From assembly GCA_951640165.1 (NCBI GenBank), contig OX621254.1:23782001-23846000 (forward strand): 64,000 bases of DNA. Reading direction: 5' to 3'. The position numbers and the translations under genes are program-made. Under the pieces are notes generated by a model. It was not told the DNA's origin and made no database searches. It saw only the letters and a list, made by a program, of their open reading frames with translations. Positions 29,930 to 41,062 of the stretch are shown here, in pieces; within the stretch, counting starts at the first letter, position 1; each line of letters begins with the position of its first letter. This DNA is from Pseudoips prasinana. Lineage: Eukaryota; Arthropoda; Insecta; Lepidoptera; Nolidae.

Positions 29930-30195
29930 TAATAATATCCTGGGACATTATTCACACACGGTCATCTGATCCCAAACTAAGCAGAGCTTGTACTATGGAA
30001 GCCCGATAACTGATATACTACATATACTATTTTTCTTTTGTAAATACATACTTTATATAGATAATTTACACCCAGACACAGGAAAAACAGACATGTTCAT
30101 GCACACAAATATTTGTCCCGGGTGGGTATCGAACCCACGACCTCCGGCGTGAAAGGCAGCGTATCTACCAAGCACGCCTACAGGCGCGTCGCGAA
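29930..30195 (-). repeat. SINE family S1, near full length
   Basis: Tail ATAATAATATCCTGGGACAT, body, head with GGGTTCGATACCC and GGCGTGCTTGGTAGATAC on the minus strand. Confidence 0.75.
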
Positions 30196-30304
30196 TTTAC
30201 GAGCATTGTTAAAACATTTGCATGCCTATAAGCAGATTATAGGAATACCTAGTATTTTTTTTGTTATAGAAAGACGACACACTAGGGATTTTAATCCCTG
30301 TGTC

Positions 30305-30470
30305 ACAGGCTACTTTACAAACATGTAATTGACGGACACAAAGTACATCCAGACTCAGGACAACTATTCATGAGTTTCACAAATAGTTGTCCTGCACGGG
30401 AATCGATCCCGGGGCACGAAATACGGAGGCGTCTGTCTTACCCGCTGCGCCACACGTGCAGTCAGAAACG
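30305..30470 (-). repeat. SINE family S3
   Basis: Minus strand: ACGTGTGGCGCAGCGGGTAA (box A), CGGGATCGATTCCC (box B), body to TTTGTAAAGTAGCC. Near full length. Confidence 0.7.
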
Positions 30471-30654
30471 GAACGTAAGTTTTTATGTAACAACTAAAAT
30501 AAATTTCGTAAATAAATGATTAGATTTGTTTTTCATTTAAGCATATGTTAGGCAACCCTTCAGACACTATTGAATCACCGCGACCCTGACTTCGCAATAT
30601 CAAGTTGGCCAGGTTCCAAAAGCGGCGTAAATCGATGCAGTTTCGTCTAAGATA

Positions 30655-30820
30655 TGCTGCCTATATTCATAGACTCAAGCCTGTTTCCCAGAGAGGTAGG
30701 CAGAGACAATGGACTTCCATTTGTCACGATCCTTGCCCACCTCTTTCGCTTCGTTTACTGACATTATGTTCTTCATACATGCTCGCCGATTTAAGGTATA
30801 TACAGGCTGAATTTAGATAG
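30655..30820 (-). repeat. 3' end fragment of the LINE seen at 57.7-59.4 kb
   Basis: CAAGCCTGTTTCCCAGAGAG, CCATTTGTCACGATCC and TTCATACATGCTCGCCG match the last 130 bp of that LINE's coding region. Confidence 0.7.
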
Positions 30821-30919
30821 GACGTAGAGTCGACGCCATGGATACATTAGTCCTGAAATAATGAAATGGCATTTAATTAGACCACCGATCTATTTAATGC
30901 GGACCTTTTTTAAAAGCTT

Positions 30920-31088
30920 CGCTGGTCTAGTGGAAGCGTATTCAACCGCAGATGAAGTCCTGGGTTCAAATCTCGGGTTAAACCAAAAAAGTTATTGTGG
31001 AGTTTTTTCTGTTAAGAATAATTATGAGTTTCTGGGAGTTGGCGGTACTACACCCCCGTGCCTCGGAGAAAACCTCTTTTGAGAAGAT
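30920..31088 (+). repeat. SINE family S4
   Basis: GCTGGTCTAGTGGAAGCGTA (box A), GGGTTCAAATCTC (box B), body with GGCGGTACTACACCCCCGTG. A related head is at 52,513. Confidence 0.6.
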
Positions 31089-31384
31089 GGCTAACTCTGG
31101 TCATTTTATCAAAATAGCTGCACATAGCTTTAAAATGAGAAATAGAATTCGAATTAAATAAAAAGAATTTTCAATAAAATAAGTGATTGGTGTTCAATAC
31201 GTGTGTTATCATTGTGAAGGTCTCCCTAGATCCCGTTACAGAGTACCTCTTGCTGCTCCGAGTGTTCTACAGTACCTACTTAAAGTCGTCGATCCTGGGC
31301 TAGTCATCCCATCGGTTCATGAGAGTGATGGAAAAGGAAGTGCCCCTGTGTATGTGCCGATAATTTTGCACTATAATGTCTGAT

Positions 31385-31935
31385 ATTGCATGATTGCCAT
31401 AGTACAGGCTCTGTCTAGTTTTGGATCAGATGGCAGTATGTTACTATTACATACAGATAGAGATATTCCTTATTGAATATGTAGGGGACGTGACCTACGG
31501 GTACGGCTGATGGAGATGATTGAAAAGACTGGAATTTGGAGAACTGTTGTTTTATTGCTATAATAGATTTAGTCTAAATAATGGAATGATTATGAATGAA
31601 TGCTCGCGGTTTACTGTCCGACAATGCACTGAAGTCGCGGTACGATGCGCGACCTAAGTTATTGCTTAATGTGCTGGATTAGCACTTCGGTGTTCGGTCT
31701 TGACTCGGTATTGACTCGAACAGAATATAATAACAGAATTATATTATAATATAATATATACCACCGGCGGCCTAGGGCGTCAAACCTCGCCGCTGGAGGA
31801 CCTCTATTTTTTTCATATTTATTTATATATTATTGTTTTATTTTTTATTTCAATTTTATAGATATAAATATGTAAAAAATAAGAACTTTAAATAAATAAT
31901 TTGGAATAATAATAATAAACTCATTTTATTTTTCT
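31385..31935. other. SINE scrap, otherwise no gene seen
   Basis: 31,385-31,445 is an S1 3' piece (GCCATAGTACAGGCTCTGTC). 31,455-31,810 is a moderately GC-rich block (TACGATGCGCGACC, CACCGGCGGCCTAGGGCG) that could be a decayed LTR, but no partner copy is visible. Confidence 0.35.
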
Positions 31936-31939
31936 CTCA

Positions 31940-32310
31940 CAACAGGTCTTGTACTATGGAAACCAGATAACTGATATAAGTACTACATATACTGCTTTTC
32001 TTTTGTAAATACATACTTATTGTGTTCCTTTATATCAACTCTAATTTAACTTACAACGAAGTATTGTCTACTACAAGTGTTGTGTACAGCTATATATATA
32101 GATGTATACTTTATATTGTATAAATCTGATATCTGTAACTGTACCTTAGAAATAAAATAAAATAAATACTTACATAGATAATTACACCCAGACTCAGGAT
32201 AGACAGACATGTTCATACACATAAATATCTGTCTAGGGTGGGAATCAAACCCACGAACTCTAGCGTGAAAAGCAAGCATTTGCCAACCACCCCAACAGGC
32301 CCGTCGATAT
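31940..32310 (-). repeat. SINE S1 interrupted by a small A-tailed insertion
   Basis: S1 3' part at 31,940-32,020 and 5' part (head GGGTTTGATTCCC, GGGGTGGTTGGCAAATGC on minus) at 32,163-32,310. The 140-bp insert ends AAATAAAATAAAATAAA; ATACTTA flanks both sides. Confidence 0.7.
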
Positions 32311-32329
32311 TTATGTATTTAGAAATATA

Positions 32330-32600
32330 TAAGTATGTTTATTATCCTATTTATTCCTAGCTACTGAGAAACACTGCCAGAAAACTCAGTAGGAATCCTT
32401 TTTTAAAATTAAATATACTTAAGATTAATTACAACCATGTGTGTTGCCTCAGAACAACTCAATCCCAAGCACTTTTATCACTTAAATAATCAGAAATTTT
32501 GTAAAATGCCCTGCTACACAATTTGGCTTTAATAATTCTTTTAAACTTATTCGTAGACAATTCTCTAATATCATTAGGAAGTTTGTTATAAAATCTTATA
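32330..32600 (-). repeat. LINE A, 3' segment (continuation after the nested LINE)
   Basis: Minus strand encodes RFYNKLPNDIRELSTNKFKR and then a 3' UTR. It continues the C-terminal protein sequence that stops at 35,567. Confidence 0.75.
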
Positions 32601-35566
32601 ATAATAATTTTTTAATAATTTTATTTCATTAAACAAGACAAACATTACACCATTTAGCATTACAAAAAACACCTCACACTAGGCGGGGCCTGTTTTGTGA
32701 GGAGTTTTCCTTAATTAAATACATTACATAATATGTAGTGTGTGGTACCATGCTTAAGATAAGTATATAAATTAAATTATTATAGCTATTTTGGTAACTA
32801 ACATTTAATTAACAATTTTCAAAAAGTCTTCCGTGTGTTGATACGACCAATGCAACAAAGTAGAATAAATTTTTTTCTTAGCTTCGATATGTGATAGCAA
32901 TATTATTTTATATACTTTATTGAATTTGTTATATAGGAATGGTTTCATAAAGGACGTAAAACGCTGTGCAAAGGCGGTTTTCACAGGCAATACGGGAATT
33001 TTGATTATGCGTTGTTTTACGATATGGGATAGGTCTAATATACTAGGTATATCTTTGTGATGTTCCAGAATAGCACTTTTTACAAACATCCTTCTGATGC
33101 TTAATACCTGACATTCCTTGAAAAGCAAATCCGTAGGAAACCTGAACGGTTTGTGAAGCATTGTTTTTAACACTGCCCTCTGGGCTCTCTCCAGGCTTAA
33201 CAGGTGACAAGCTGCTGCTCCACCCCAGGCAAGTATACAGTACGATACCACAGATTGACATAAAGTGTCGTAGATTGTCTTCAGTAGTTTGGTAGGTGCT
33301 ATATCTCTAAGTTGTTTCATAATATGTATCATTTTTCGCGCTCTACTTGAGGTTGCCAATATGTGATCTCTAAAAGATAGCTTTTCGTCAATTACTATAC
33401 CAAGGTATTTTGTGGACTTTTCTTTTGTAATACGTACACAATCACAATTTGCGGTGCTGCTGCCTGGATTATTCGTTTGGCAAGTATGAACAACTAGAGC
33501 TATGTCTGGCGAGGCGGTAGCAGAGGTTTTGTGGAAACAAATATAATGTGTTTTCGTTGTATTGAGAGTGAGGAGATTATTATTTAACCATCCAGTCACT
33601 ATCTGTAGTCCCTTTTGTGCTGTACCGTGTAGTCGTTCCCATGTAGTGTCGTGGAAAATTATAATTGTGTCATCCGCATAATTTATGATGTTGGCGTTAC
33701 CAATATTACCGGACGAGAGGCCATTAAGGTACAAAAGAAATAAAGTTGGGCCGAGTAAACTCCCTTGTGGTACGCCATAACGTACAGTTAGTGGTTCACT
33801 GACGAAGGTACCTACCTTTGTACATTGCTTTCTATTCTTGAGGTAGCTACTAAACCAATTCAGACAAATTCCTCGGATTCCAGCTGCCTCTAGCTTTCTC
33901 AACAATATTGGAATCGAAACGGTGTCGAATGCCTTCGCCAGGTCCAAAAATACGCCCATACATTTTCTACCTTGGTCCAAATGTCCAGAAATAATATTGG
34001 TCAGGAGTGTAACAGCCTGTTCAGTTGATCTGTGTCGTCGAAAACCGTACTGTTGATCTGATAAGATTTTGTTTTTCTCTAGGAAAGCAGAGAGTTGCTT
34101 GCTTACTACTTTTTCTAGCAATTTGGATAACGAACTCAGCAGAGATATTGGTCTGTAATTACTAAAGGTTTTGGTATTACCAGCTTTATGGATAGGAGTT
34201 ACAAGAGCCGTTTTACAATGTTCAGGAAATATTCCTGTGGAAAGGCTAAGATTAAATATATGTGCTAGAGGTTCGGAGATGTAGTTTTTTAATCTTTTTA
34301 TCAAATTATTACTTATACCGTCTATCCCTGGCGCACAATCAGTTTTGAGTTGCGTAATAAGGGATTGTATCTCGGAGGTGGTAGTTGGATGAAAAAATAA
34401 GGAATGTGTGGTCGAAGCTGTGGTATTTATTTGTGCTGCGAGGGAATCTTGAGATTCATTTATTTTATTTAGAATTTTATTTGCTAAATTCTGTCCTATA
34501 GTCGAAAAGTAAAAATTACAAGCTTCAAGTGATTCTATTTCGGTGTTTTTTATATTAATTAGATCATGGGAGTTGCTTTTTTTTGGTGAAGAGTTTGTAA
34601 CTCGCCTAATGGCATCCCAAAGTTTTTTGGGGTTTCTTTGATTGGACTGTATTTGTTCCTGATCATATTGTCTTTTAAGATTTCTAAGAAGTTTTCTATA
34701 GAAATTTCGATATCGTTTGTAGATAAGGTCTTTACTTGAGTCGTTCGGATTTTTTGTTGCGTCTATATGTAGCCTATCTCGGTGTATTGAGCATCTTATT
34801 AATCCATGAGTCATCCAAGGTTTGAATATAGTGGTAGAGCCTTTTGTTTTAGCGATTTTTGTGTGTTTTTTTGTTACAGAAGTTAATATTAATTCGAATT
34901 CATGTGCAGCCCGTGACGGACATTCTATTTCGAGGATTGCAGACCAGTCATGAAATTGGAGTTCAGTTTCGATGCCATCGTAGTCAATCTTAACCACAGT
35001 TTTTTGTTTAGGCCGGTCCTGTTTATTAGCGGTATGCACGCCAATCATCACTGGATAGTGATCGGTTACAGTTGCCGTGCACACAAGTGATTCTGCGGGG
35101 GCACGACAATTAATAAAAATGTGATCGAGTATGGCGTTATTGCGGGTGGGCGTGTTAATTGCCTCTCTGTACCCTAGTTGGGCCATCAGGCATAAGTAGT
35201 CGGAACATGTTACCTCATTCCTAGTGTTGATGTTTATATCGCCAGTTATCACAGCGCATCGAGGATTTTTTATGTTTGTGACTACAGATTCCAAAGATGT
35301 AAGAAAATTATCAGTACTTCGAAAAGATGGTGAGCGGTATATACCTAGCAGGCTTATAGTGTTTGGAATGTGCACTAGTAGGCAGTTTGCGTCCTGTAGA
35401 GCGGGTTCACTGACCGTGGCATTCCATTTTGATTTTACGTAAATGACAACGCCTCCCGATTGGTTTATTATTTTTGTTGAAGAGTAAGACTTATAGCCAT
35501 TTATTTGACCTATGACTGTATTTACGCCTAACCAACATTCCGTCAATACAATTATGTCGAAGTTTA
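32601..35566 (-). mobile_element. LINE B, 5'-truncated Jockey-like element, coding-competent
   Basis: Inserted in LINE A with the duplication TTATA (32,596-32,600 and 35,567-35,571). Minus-strand 3' end is (ATT)n-like. About 2.97 kb; starts within the endonuclease domain, so its promoter and first ORF are lost. Confidence 0.85.
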
Positions 35567-35699
35567 TTATACATTGCCCCATAAAAGAATTACTTATTTT
35601 GTGGAGACGGGTAGTATGCAATATGAGATTATTCTTATATCTAGTATTTACATTATGTGTATCGCTCCTTTTACAGAAGGAATCGATATTTTTATGCAC
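32805..35699 (-). CDS. Endonuclease-reverse transcriptase ORF of LINE B, with an N-terminal leader from LINE A
   Basis: A single 964-codon frame without stops. The first 45 or so residues (up to GQCI) belong to LINE A; LINE B begins at about FDIIVLTECWLG. Order: APE endonuclease (GGVVIYVKS, LLGIYRSPSF, ITGDININ, LDHIFIN, TDHYPV, residues about 48-230), a linker, reverse transcriptase with NYRPISLLSSLSKLLE, FLDLAKAFDTV, GVPQGSLLGP and YADDTIII (about 465-725), and a C-terminal domain ending near DFLKIVN. No RNase H, which agrees with the Jockey clade. The endonuclease lacks its N-terminal strand with the first catalytic Asn/Glu. The RT core looks intact and could supply activity in trans only if transcribed. 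Confidence 0.85.
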   Translation of the reverse strand: MHKNIDSFCKRSDTHNVNTRYKNNLILHTTRLHKISNSFMGQCIINFDIIVLTECWLGVNTVIGQINGYKSYSSTKIINQSGGVVIYVKSKWNATVSEPALQDANCLLVHIPNTISLLGIYRSPSFRSTDNFLTSLESVVTNIKNPRCAVITGDININTRNEVTCSDYLCLMAQLGYREAINTPTRNNAILDHIFINCRAPAESLVCTATVTDHYPVMIGVHTANKQDRPKQKTVVKIDYDGIETELQFHDWSAILEIECPSRAAHEFELILTSVTKKHTKIAKTKGSTTIFKPWMTHGLIRCSIHRDRLHIDATKNPNDSSKDLIYKRYRNFYRKLLRNLKRQYDQEQIQSNQRNPKKLWDAIRRVTNSSPKKSNSHDLINIKNTEIESLEACNFYFSTIGQNLANKILNKINESQDSLAAQINTTASTTHSLFFHPTTTSEIQSLITQLKTDCAPGIDGISNNLIKRLKNYISEPLAHIFNLSLSTGIFPEHCKTALVTPIHKAGNTKTFSNYRPISLLSSLSKLLEKVVSKQLSAFLEKNKILSDQQYGFRRHRSTEQAVTLLTNIISGHLDQGRKCMGVFLDLAKAFDTVSIPILLRKLEAAGIRGICLNWFSSYLKNRKQCTKVGTFVSEPLTVRYGVPQGSLLGPTLFLLYLNGLSSGNIGNANIINYADDTIIIFHDTTWERLHGTAQKGLQIVTGWLNNNLLTLNTTKTHYICFHKTSATASPDIALVVHTCQTNNPGSSTANCDCVRITKEKSTKYLGIVIDEKLSFRDHILATSSRARKMIHIMKQLRDIAPTKLLKTIYDTLCQSVVSYCILAWGGAAACHLLSLERAQRAVLKTMLHKPFRFPTDLLFKECQVLSIRRMFVKSAILEHHKDIPSILDLSHIVKQRIIKIPVLPVKTAFAQRFTSFMKPFLYNKFNKVYKIILLSHIEAKKKIYSTLLHWSYQHTEDFLKIVN

Positions 35700-36115
35700 A
35701 TATAGTAAGTTTTCATATTTTATATATACTGAGATGGTACAGTTAGAATGTTGACCTCTTTGAATTTTTCTCTTAGAGACACTCTCGGGCCAAGATTATA
35801 GATAGCTCTTACGGCTCTTTTTTGTAATACAAATATGGTGTTAATGTCAGCAGAGCTACCCCAGAAAAGAATTCCATAGGACATTACACTATGAAAATAA
35901 CTGAAATAAACCATTCTAGCTGTGTCAACATCAGTCAGTCGTCTAACTATTTTCACTGCATATGCTGCAGAACTTAAGTTGCCGGACAGTTTTTCTATTT
36001 GTGGGCTCCATTGTAGCTTTGAGTCAATAGTGATAGGTACCCAAGAACACAGTTGATTCAACAGGGTCCAACCTAGCTCCATTAAGTTGTAATTGGTTGT
36101 CGCCTGTTTCACATG
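35567..36115 (-). pseudogene. LINE A, reverse transcriptase C-terminal region
   Basis: Encodes (right to left) TIDSKLQWSPQIEKLSGNLSS, MVYFSYFHSVMSYGILFWG and VLQKRAVRAIYNLGPR, the region after the RT core in Jockey LINEs. A frameshift near 36,040 separates it from NQLQLNGARLDPVESTVFLG just upstream. Another frame change near 35,730 separates it from YENLLYVHKNIDSF. It then runs into the nested LINE B and resumes at 32,600. The 5' end at about 36,115 abuts an S1 SINE scrap (GATCAGATGGCAGTGTG). A dead, older element. Confidence 0.8.
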
Positions 36116-36534
36116 TTTGTGATCAGATGGCAGTGTGTTAGTTGTTGTGTTGATTTATTTATATGTATTAATCTAATATCTTTAAAATACCTCCAAATAC
36201 CTCAATTCTCACTAGACATTGGCAAAATCGTATCAAAATTTTAATATTTCTGCAAACGTCAAAGATAAATATCACCGCCATGAGCAATGAGAGTAGGTCC
36301 ACTAATTAGTTTTCTAGAGGCACCATTTTATTGGGTTCCTAAAAGTAGGAAATTCCTCAAATAAAACACTAGTCTCGTTTAATTTAGATTTATTCATTTC
36401 ACGACCATCCATTATTGGAACATTACATTTAATATTTACAAATTCGCCGAAAATTACAAATATTACACTATCAATAAGCACAAGATATTTACTATCTACA
36501 AAGATCAGAGAAAATATTCGTCCAACATTTGGTA

Positions 36535-36668
36535 CAGACGCCAGCACATCTAGCTACCCCAATCTGTCATTTTCCCCAATTGAAAGTGAACCTTATGCTT
36601 ATGTGATAAAGTTGAAAATCTATAAAAGATATTTGACAGATTCGGGTAGCTGGATGTGATGGCGTCGG
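36535..36668. mobile_element. MITE family M1, complete
   Basis: 134 bp between TA dinucleotides; ends CAGACGCCAGCACATCTAG and, inverted, CCGACGCCATCACATCCAG. The arms pair over most of the length; centre has TTCAACTTTATCACATAAGC (complement). Confidence 0.85.
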
Positions 36669-36837
36669 TACGTTCGATGCAATCATAAGATGAGAGTTTT
36701 TTTGTGTCATATTTAGATTCTAATTTATTGTTAAAGTGAAGCCCGTTAATTTGACATAAGATCTTTAATAAGCGGTGACATAAAAAGTCATTGTGAAGTG
36801 TTTGGAAGTGACATCCATAATTAATTTTTATAATTTA

Positions 36838-37090
36838 CTAGCGGCCCGGTACGTGCCTCGCTACGTATAAGGCATAGTAATAAAAATATATTATTAAGTT
36901 CCAAAATATTTTAAATTGCTAAAAGATGTTGATTTTACACTTTTTTAAGACTTTTTTTAAATTTTCTCTACGTACAAACCTTCCCTGGACTTCCACGAAT
37001 AATTCAAGACCAAAATTAGCCAAATCGGTAAAGGCGTTGTTGAGTTATAACATTACAACGAAAAGTGGCATTGATTTTTATATATATAGA
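36838..37090 (-). mobile_element. Helitron-like element, subfamily D
   Basis: CTAGCGGCCCGGTACGTGCC at the left and TTATATATATAGA at the right, i.e. 5' TCTATATATATAA and 3' CTAG, flanked by A and T. Different interior from subfamilies A and B. Confidence 0.55.
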
Positions 37091-37094
37091 TAAA

Positions 37095-37770
37095 AATAAA
37101 ATAGACCGTAGTACGCCACCTAATGAATAGGAAAATAGTGGTTAACTCAATCGTTCATATTACGGTATAAGCACTAAAACAATATAGAATAATAACGATA
37201 ACCAACCGCTATATTTAACCGGTATATTCAGTATATTCAGTAACCGGTGTGCGGTGATGCTCCTTGAAAACGTCTACATCATACCTAAACAATTTATCGA
37301 GACTATTCTTGGCAGCAAAGTTCTACCGCTATTCACAATTATTTTAAAGTTAGTAATTATCAATTGTACAAAGTGGGTATGTAAAGTGGATAGTTCCTTT
37401 TATACCCAAAAAAAATCACGAAATTAATAAATAATATTGACGCCCTAATTAAATTAATGGCGCCCTCCCCCCTCACACACACATTTAGATCATTTACATT
37501 ATGGTATATAAATGATCTAAAAATGTGAGACTGGGTTAATTGCTTGCTGTATGCTCTTTTTAAAAATAAGCTTCACTAAATCGTGTGTGATTAATACTCC
37601 AAAATATTCAGTAAAAGATGACCGAAGCACATTATTAGGAACAGTGTATAACCTTAAAACATGTAAAATAATAATATGCGTGTGAGACGGCTACGCGCTG
37701 AAGTCTTCAAAACGCCTTTAACTCAATTTGTCACAGATCTAGTTAACAGTCAGCTGTAAACATATGCTTA
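37095..37770. other. No gene seen
   Basis: AT-rich with a short inverted pair ACATTTAGATCATT / AAATGATCTAAAAATGT at 37,482-37,528. No coding signal. Confidence 0.4.
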
Positions 37771-37774
37771 AGAG

Positions 37775-38070
37775 AGGTAGGGCAAAGCGTTCATTCGCTC
37801 AAAGAGCAGCCCGACTGGGGAAGTGCCTCCACCTTACAGAAGACATTCCTTAATAATAACATTAATCATTTTAATGTTGTGTTTCCGCGTGTGAGTAAGG
37901 TCGCCACACCTCATTGGGGTGGGGGGAAGGGTCAGCAACACTTGTTTGCTGACTTTTAAAGGCCAGCAACGCACCCCGACAACTCTGGTGTTGCGAGTGT
38001 CCATGGGCGGCGGTGATGACTTACCATCAAGTGACTCACTTGCACGTTTGGCGCCTTTGATTTAAAAAAA
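37775..38070 (+). repeat. LINE 3' tail, A-tailed
   Basis: GCCCGACTGGGGAAGTGCC, CTGGTGTTGCGAGTGTCCAT, TTGGCGCCTTTGATTTAAAA. Opposite-strand copy at 56,727-57,015. Confidence 0.6.
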
Positions 38071-38178
38071 AATATGCGAAATCTTGAAGTGATACATTTA
38101 TAGAGTACAACTAGACCTAGTTTTCTATAATTTTAATATAAGATTCATCGGTTTATCTTTGCAGCTGTCTGGTTGGTA

Positions 38179-38311
38179 TAGACGCTAGCACATCCAGCTA
38201 CCCCAGTCTGTCAAATTTCTTATAGATTTTCAACTTTATCACATAAGCGTAAGGTTCACTTTCAATTAGGGAAATTTGACAGAATGGGGTTGCTTGATGT
38301 GCTGGCGTCTG
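38179..38311. mobile_element. MITE family M1, complete
   Basis: 133 bp between TA dinucleotides, ends TAGACGCTAGCACATCCAG and, inverted, CAGACGCCAGCACATCAAG; arms nearly fully paired. Confidence 0.85.
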
Positions 38312-38829
38312 TATTAAACCGCTGTCATAGTTATTTAAAGCTGCAGTTTAGTACTAATACAATACAATTTATCTTAATACTTTGAAATAGAAAATACCCA
38401 TTGAAGCGCAATAAACTAGCTTAAAACTGCACAGGTCTCTATCTACTTATCGAATGATGCACCTTCAACGCGCACTTACACAATAATTTATTTTAAATTT
38501 CATAGCCCGTTATGTAAGTAGTTAAACAATTTTCTTCAAGAATTTATACAAAGTTTAATAAATACAATTTCTTTTCTACCGAACAATATTCTAATTATTA
38601 CTTCACACACCACTAGCATTCTACAACTATACGCATAGAAACAATGGAATAGCAAAATATATATACTTTTTTTTGTTAAAAATATATTCTATAGCAAATT
38701 TAGTTTAATTGAATTAATGGACAAACCTTTGCAGGAATATTAGGTATATCATTGCCAATGTTAGGTTGTACAACATTGACTTTAACGAAAATTAATAAAC
38801 GATTTCGCTTCGTTACAATTCGAATATTA

Positions 38830-39400
38830 CCCGAAATAAACGCCGGTTTGAGAAAGTGTGTTCTCCTGTGAGACATAAAACGACACTAGCTGAGAGGCAT
38901 TACAAGGTTATAAGTAACTCCTTATACAATAAAGTTAACAAAATCCTACATTTTTACCATCTAAATAATCACAACTTTAAAACCAAACTTAAGACATGGC
39001 TCCTAACACAAAACTACTTGCAAACAGAACAACTTCTAAATTTAAGTTAACACTCCCAAACATCGCACACAAATACACAACTTGCACCTTGTGGCACAGT
39101 CTTCTAGATTGTAAGAAACTCAACTGATCCCTAAATAAACAGGCTTGCCTAGTTTAGCGGTCAGATGGTTATAGTTATCTACTGCTCCACCATCACATAT
39201 TTGTACATCATGCCTTTAGGTACAGAGCCGAGTCGGGGTGAGCCCCTCTCTGCTCGTAACACAGGTTAATTCCTAGCACGGGAGAGAGGTGTTTGTTCTC
39301 TCTGACTTACGGTTGTACCACTATGCAGTAGAAACTAATTTATTATAGTATAGACACTTTTTATTGCAAATAAAGAATTATTATTATTATTATTATAACG
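38830..39400 (+). pseudogene. Jockey-like LINE, C-terminal end and 3' UTR
   Basis: Open frame with FEKVCSPVRHKTTLAERHY, then SLYNKVNKILHFYHL and a stop at 39,048-39,050. It is colinear with the last 60 residues of LINE B (FLYNKFNKVYKIILL), so the two belong to related families. The 3' UTR runs to AATAAAGAATTATT(ATT)n at 39,378-39,400. 5'-truncated; no catalytic region. Confidence 0.75.
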
Positions 39401-39409
39401 ATAATATTG

Positions 39410-39760
39410 ATTATTATTTATAGTAATTATTTGTGTGGCAACAACAAGCAACGACGTTATGTAATCACTAAATATGGGAGTCTATTCGACATCAAAAAGG
39501 AAGAAATCTGTTAATCCAATGCGTTTCGTCATTTATGAACCGATTATGACGGTTATTTATATTCCAACGGGCATGTATACCTACCGAATGGTTCGAACTA
39601 GGTTTCGTTGTATATGTGTTATAAAGAAAATGAACAATATAAAAATAAAATCTATTTTATAAACACAACACCGTTTTAAAATCAACTAAAATCCATACAA
39701 TACTTTAGATATACACTAAATTATTCAATTGTCATACACACCAACTCCACATCATCATTA
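39410..39760. other. No gene seen
   Basis: AT-rich; a 62-codon frame at 39,474 lacks support. Confidence 0.35.
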
Positions 39761-39764
39761 CCAC

Positions 39765-39965
39765 CAGTCGTGGCATCTCTGGTGTTGTGAGTGTCCATAG
39801 GCGCACATGAAAGGAGGGTGTATTACTCGTCCCGGGCTAATATCTACCAGAGAGCAGGCAGCAACGGCTGACTGAGTATTATAACAATCATACGACTATT
39901 AGCATATCCTCCTTTAGATTCTAAGAAAGGCTTTAGTCCATCAGTGGAGTGGTCTTTCGGCTAAC
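39765..39965 (+). repeat. LINE tail fragment
   Basis: GTGTTGTGAGTGTCCATAGGC, ATATCTACCAGAGAGCAGGC, TTTAGTCCATCAGTGGAGTG; related to 23,390. Confidence 0.45.
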
Positions 39966-39969
39966 ATGA

Positions 39970-40675
39970 TAAGTTTATTTATAGGCGGTGTTTCATTTAT
40001 AAATCAGCTTATATATTATGGAACCCTAATATTCCTGCGAAGTAACGCTACTAATCTGACCTAGTATAAAAAATACAATAATTGACGAAAGTTACATGCT
40101 ACCTAGGTAAAATAAAGGAAAGATATTGTTTATAACATCTCTTGGCATCCCTTTGGGTGTAAGACCGATTCGTATACAGTGACGGGAAATGGCATGCCAC
40201 TCGTTCTCGCTGATGCAAATACTGCCCAAAGTGAGCTATTCTATAGCGGGCTTCTTAGTCTTCGTGAATAAAGGCATAATTATTTAGGCCCAGAATTCAG
40301 CGCGCAGCTCGCGCATTTAGACATTTTGTTAAGATATTGTCTGCATTTTCCAAATATGTTCATCGGTAATTATGTGTGATTAATATTCCAAAATATTCAG
40401 TACACGTTTATTCTTTAATACAATTTTTACTCATCACTAATAAGAATAACGGTTTTGCCCATCCTTAGTGATCATTACAAAACATATGAAATAGAAAACT
40501 AATTCTGAATATTTTTGGATATTAATCTAACAAGATTAGAAGCACATTTTTAGAGAGTGACTAAAATAGGGCATCGGTTTGATATTGAATTTACTAAAGA
40601 CAGCATATTGAATCAAAACCAATCGCAAGTATAATTCGGAAATCAAAAAATATTAACAATTGGATTTTAATCTTA
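39970..40675. other. No gene seen
   Basis: AT-rich; no coding block with splice borders. Confidence 0.4.
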
Positions 40676-40689
40676 TTGAATATAAATGA

Positions 40690-40905
40690 TCTTGGCTGGG
40701 ATAAAATAGGCAATGCTCTGTCCCGCTCTCGCAATACAAATGTTAGTAAGGAGATTCTATGGCTTCACTACAAGTGACGTCACACGTTAGTAGAGTGCGT
40801 TCTTTATCTATTACGATCTTTAAATACTTATAACTTCGTCAGTTTTAAGACAACTTGTATTTTGTTTTTACTGCTAGGCTTCATGTGGGGTCAGTCGAAA
40901 TAAGA
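40690..40905 (+). repeat. Repeat Y, copy 1
   Basis: CTCTGTCCCGCTCTCGCAAT, TCTATGGCTTCACTACAAGTGACGTCA and TTATAACTTCGTCAGT recur at 63,800-63,960 in the same order. Class unknown. Confidence 0.6.
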
Positions 40906-40943
40906 AAAATATCAATTGTTTATTGGATTCCACAATGTATGTA

Positions 40944-41062
40944 CAGATGCCAGCACATCAAGCTACCCCAATACCCCAGTGAACCTTATGCTTAAGTGAT
41001 AAAGTTAAAAAATCTATAAAAGAAATTTGACAGATTGGGGTAGCTGGATGTGCTGGCGTCTG
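40944..41062. mobile_element. MITE family M1, complete, internally shortened
   Basis: 119 bp, ends CAGATGCCAGCACATCAAG and, inverted, CAGACGCCAGCACATCCAG, with TA on both sides; a small deletion in the left arm. Confidence 0.85.

Noticed and set aside
31455..31810. Possible solo LTR
   Set aside because: No TG..CA borders with a target duplication and no second copy in the window.
35512..35754. 80-codon + strand frame at the LINE A/B junction
   Set aside because: Antisense to LINE coding sequence on both sides of the junction.
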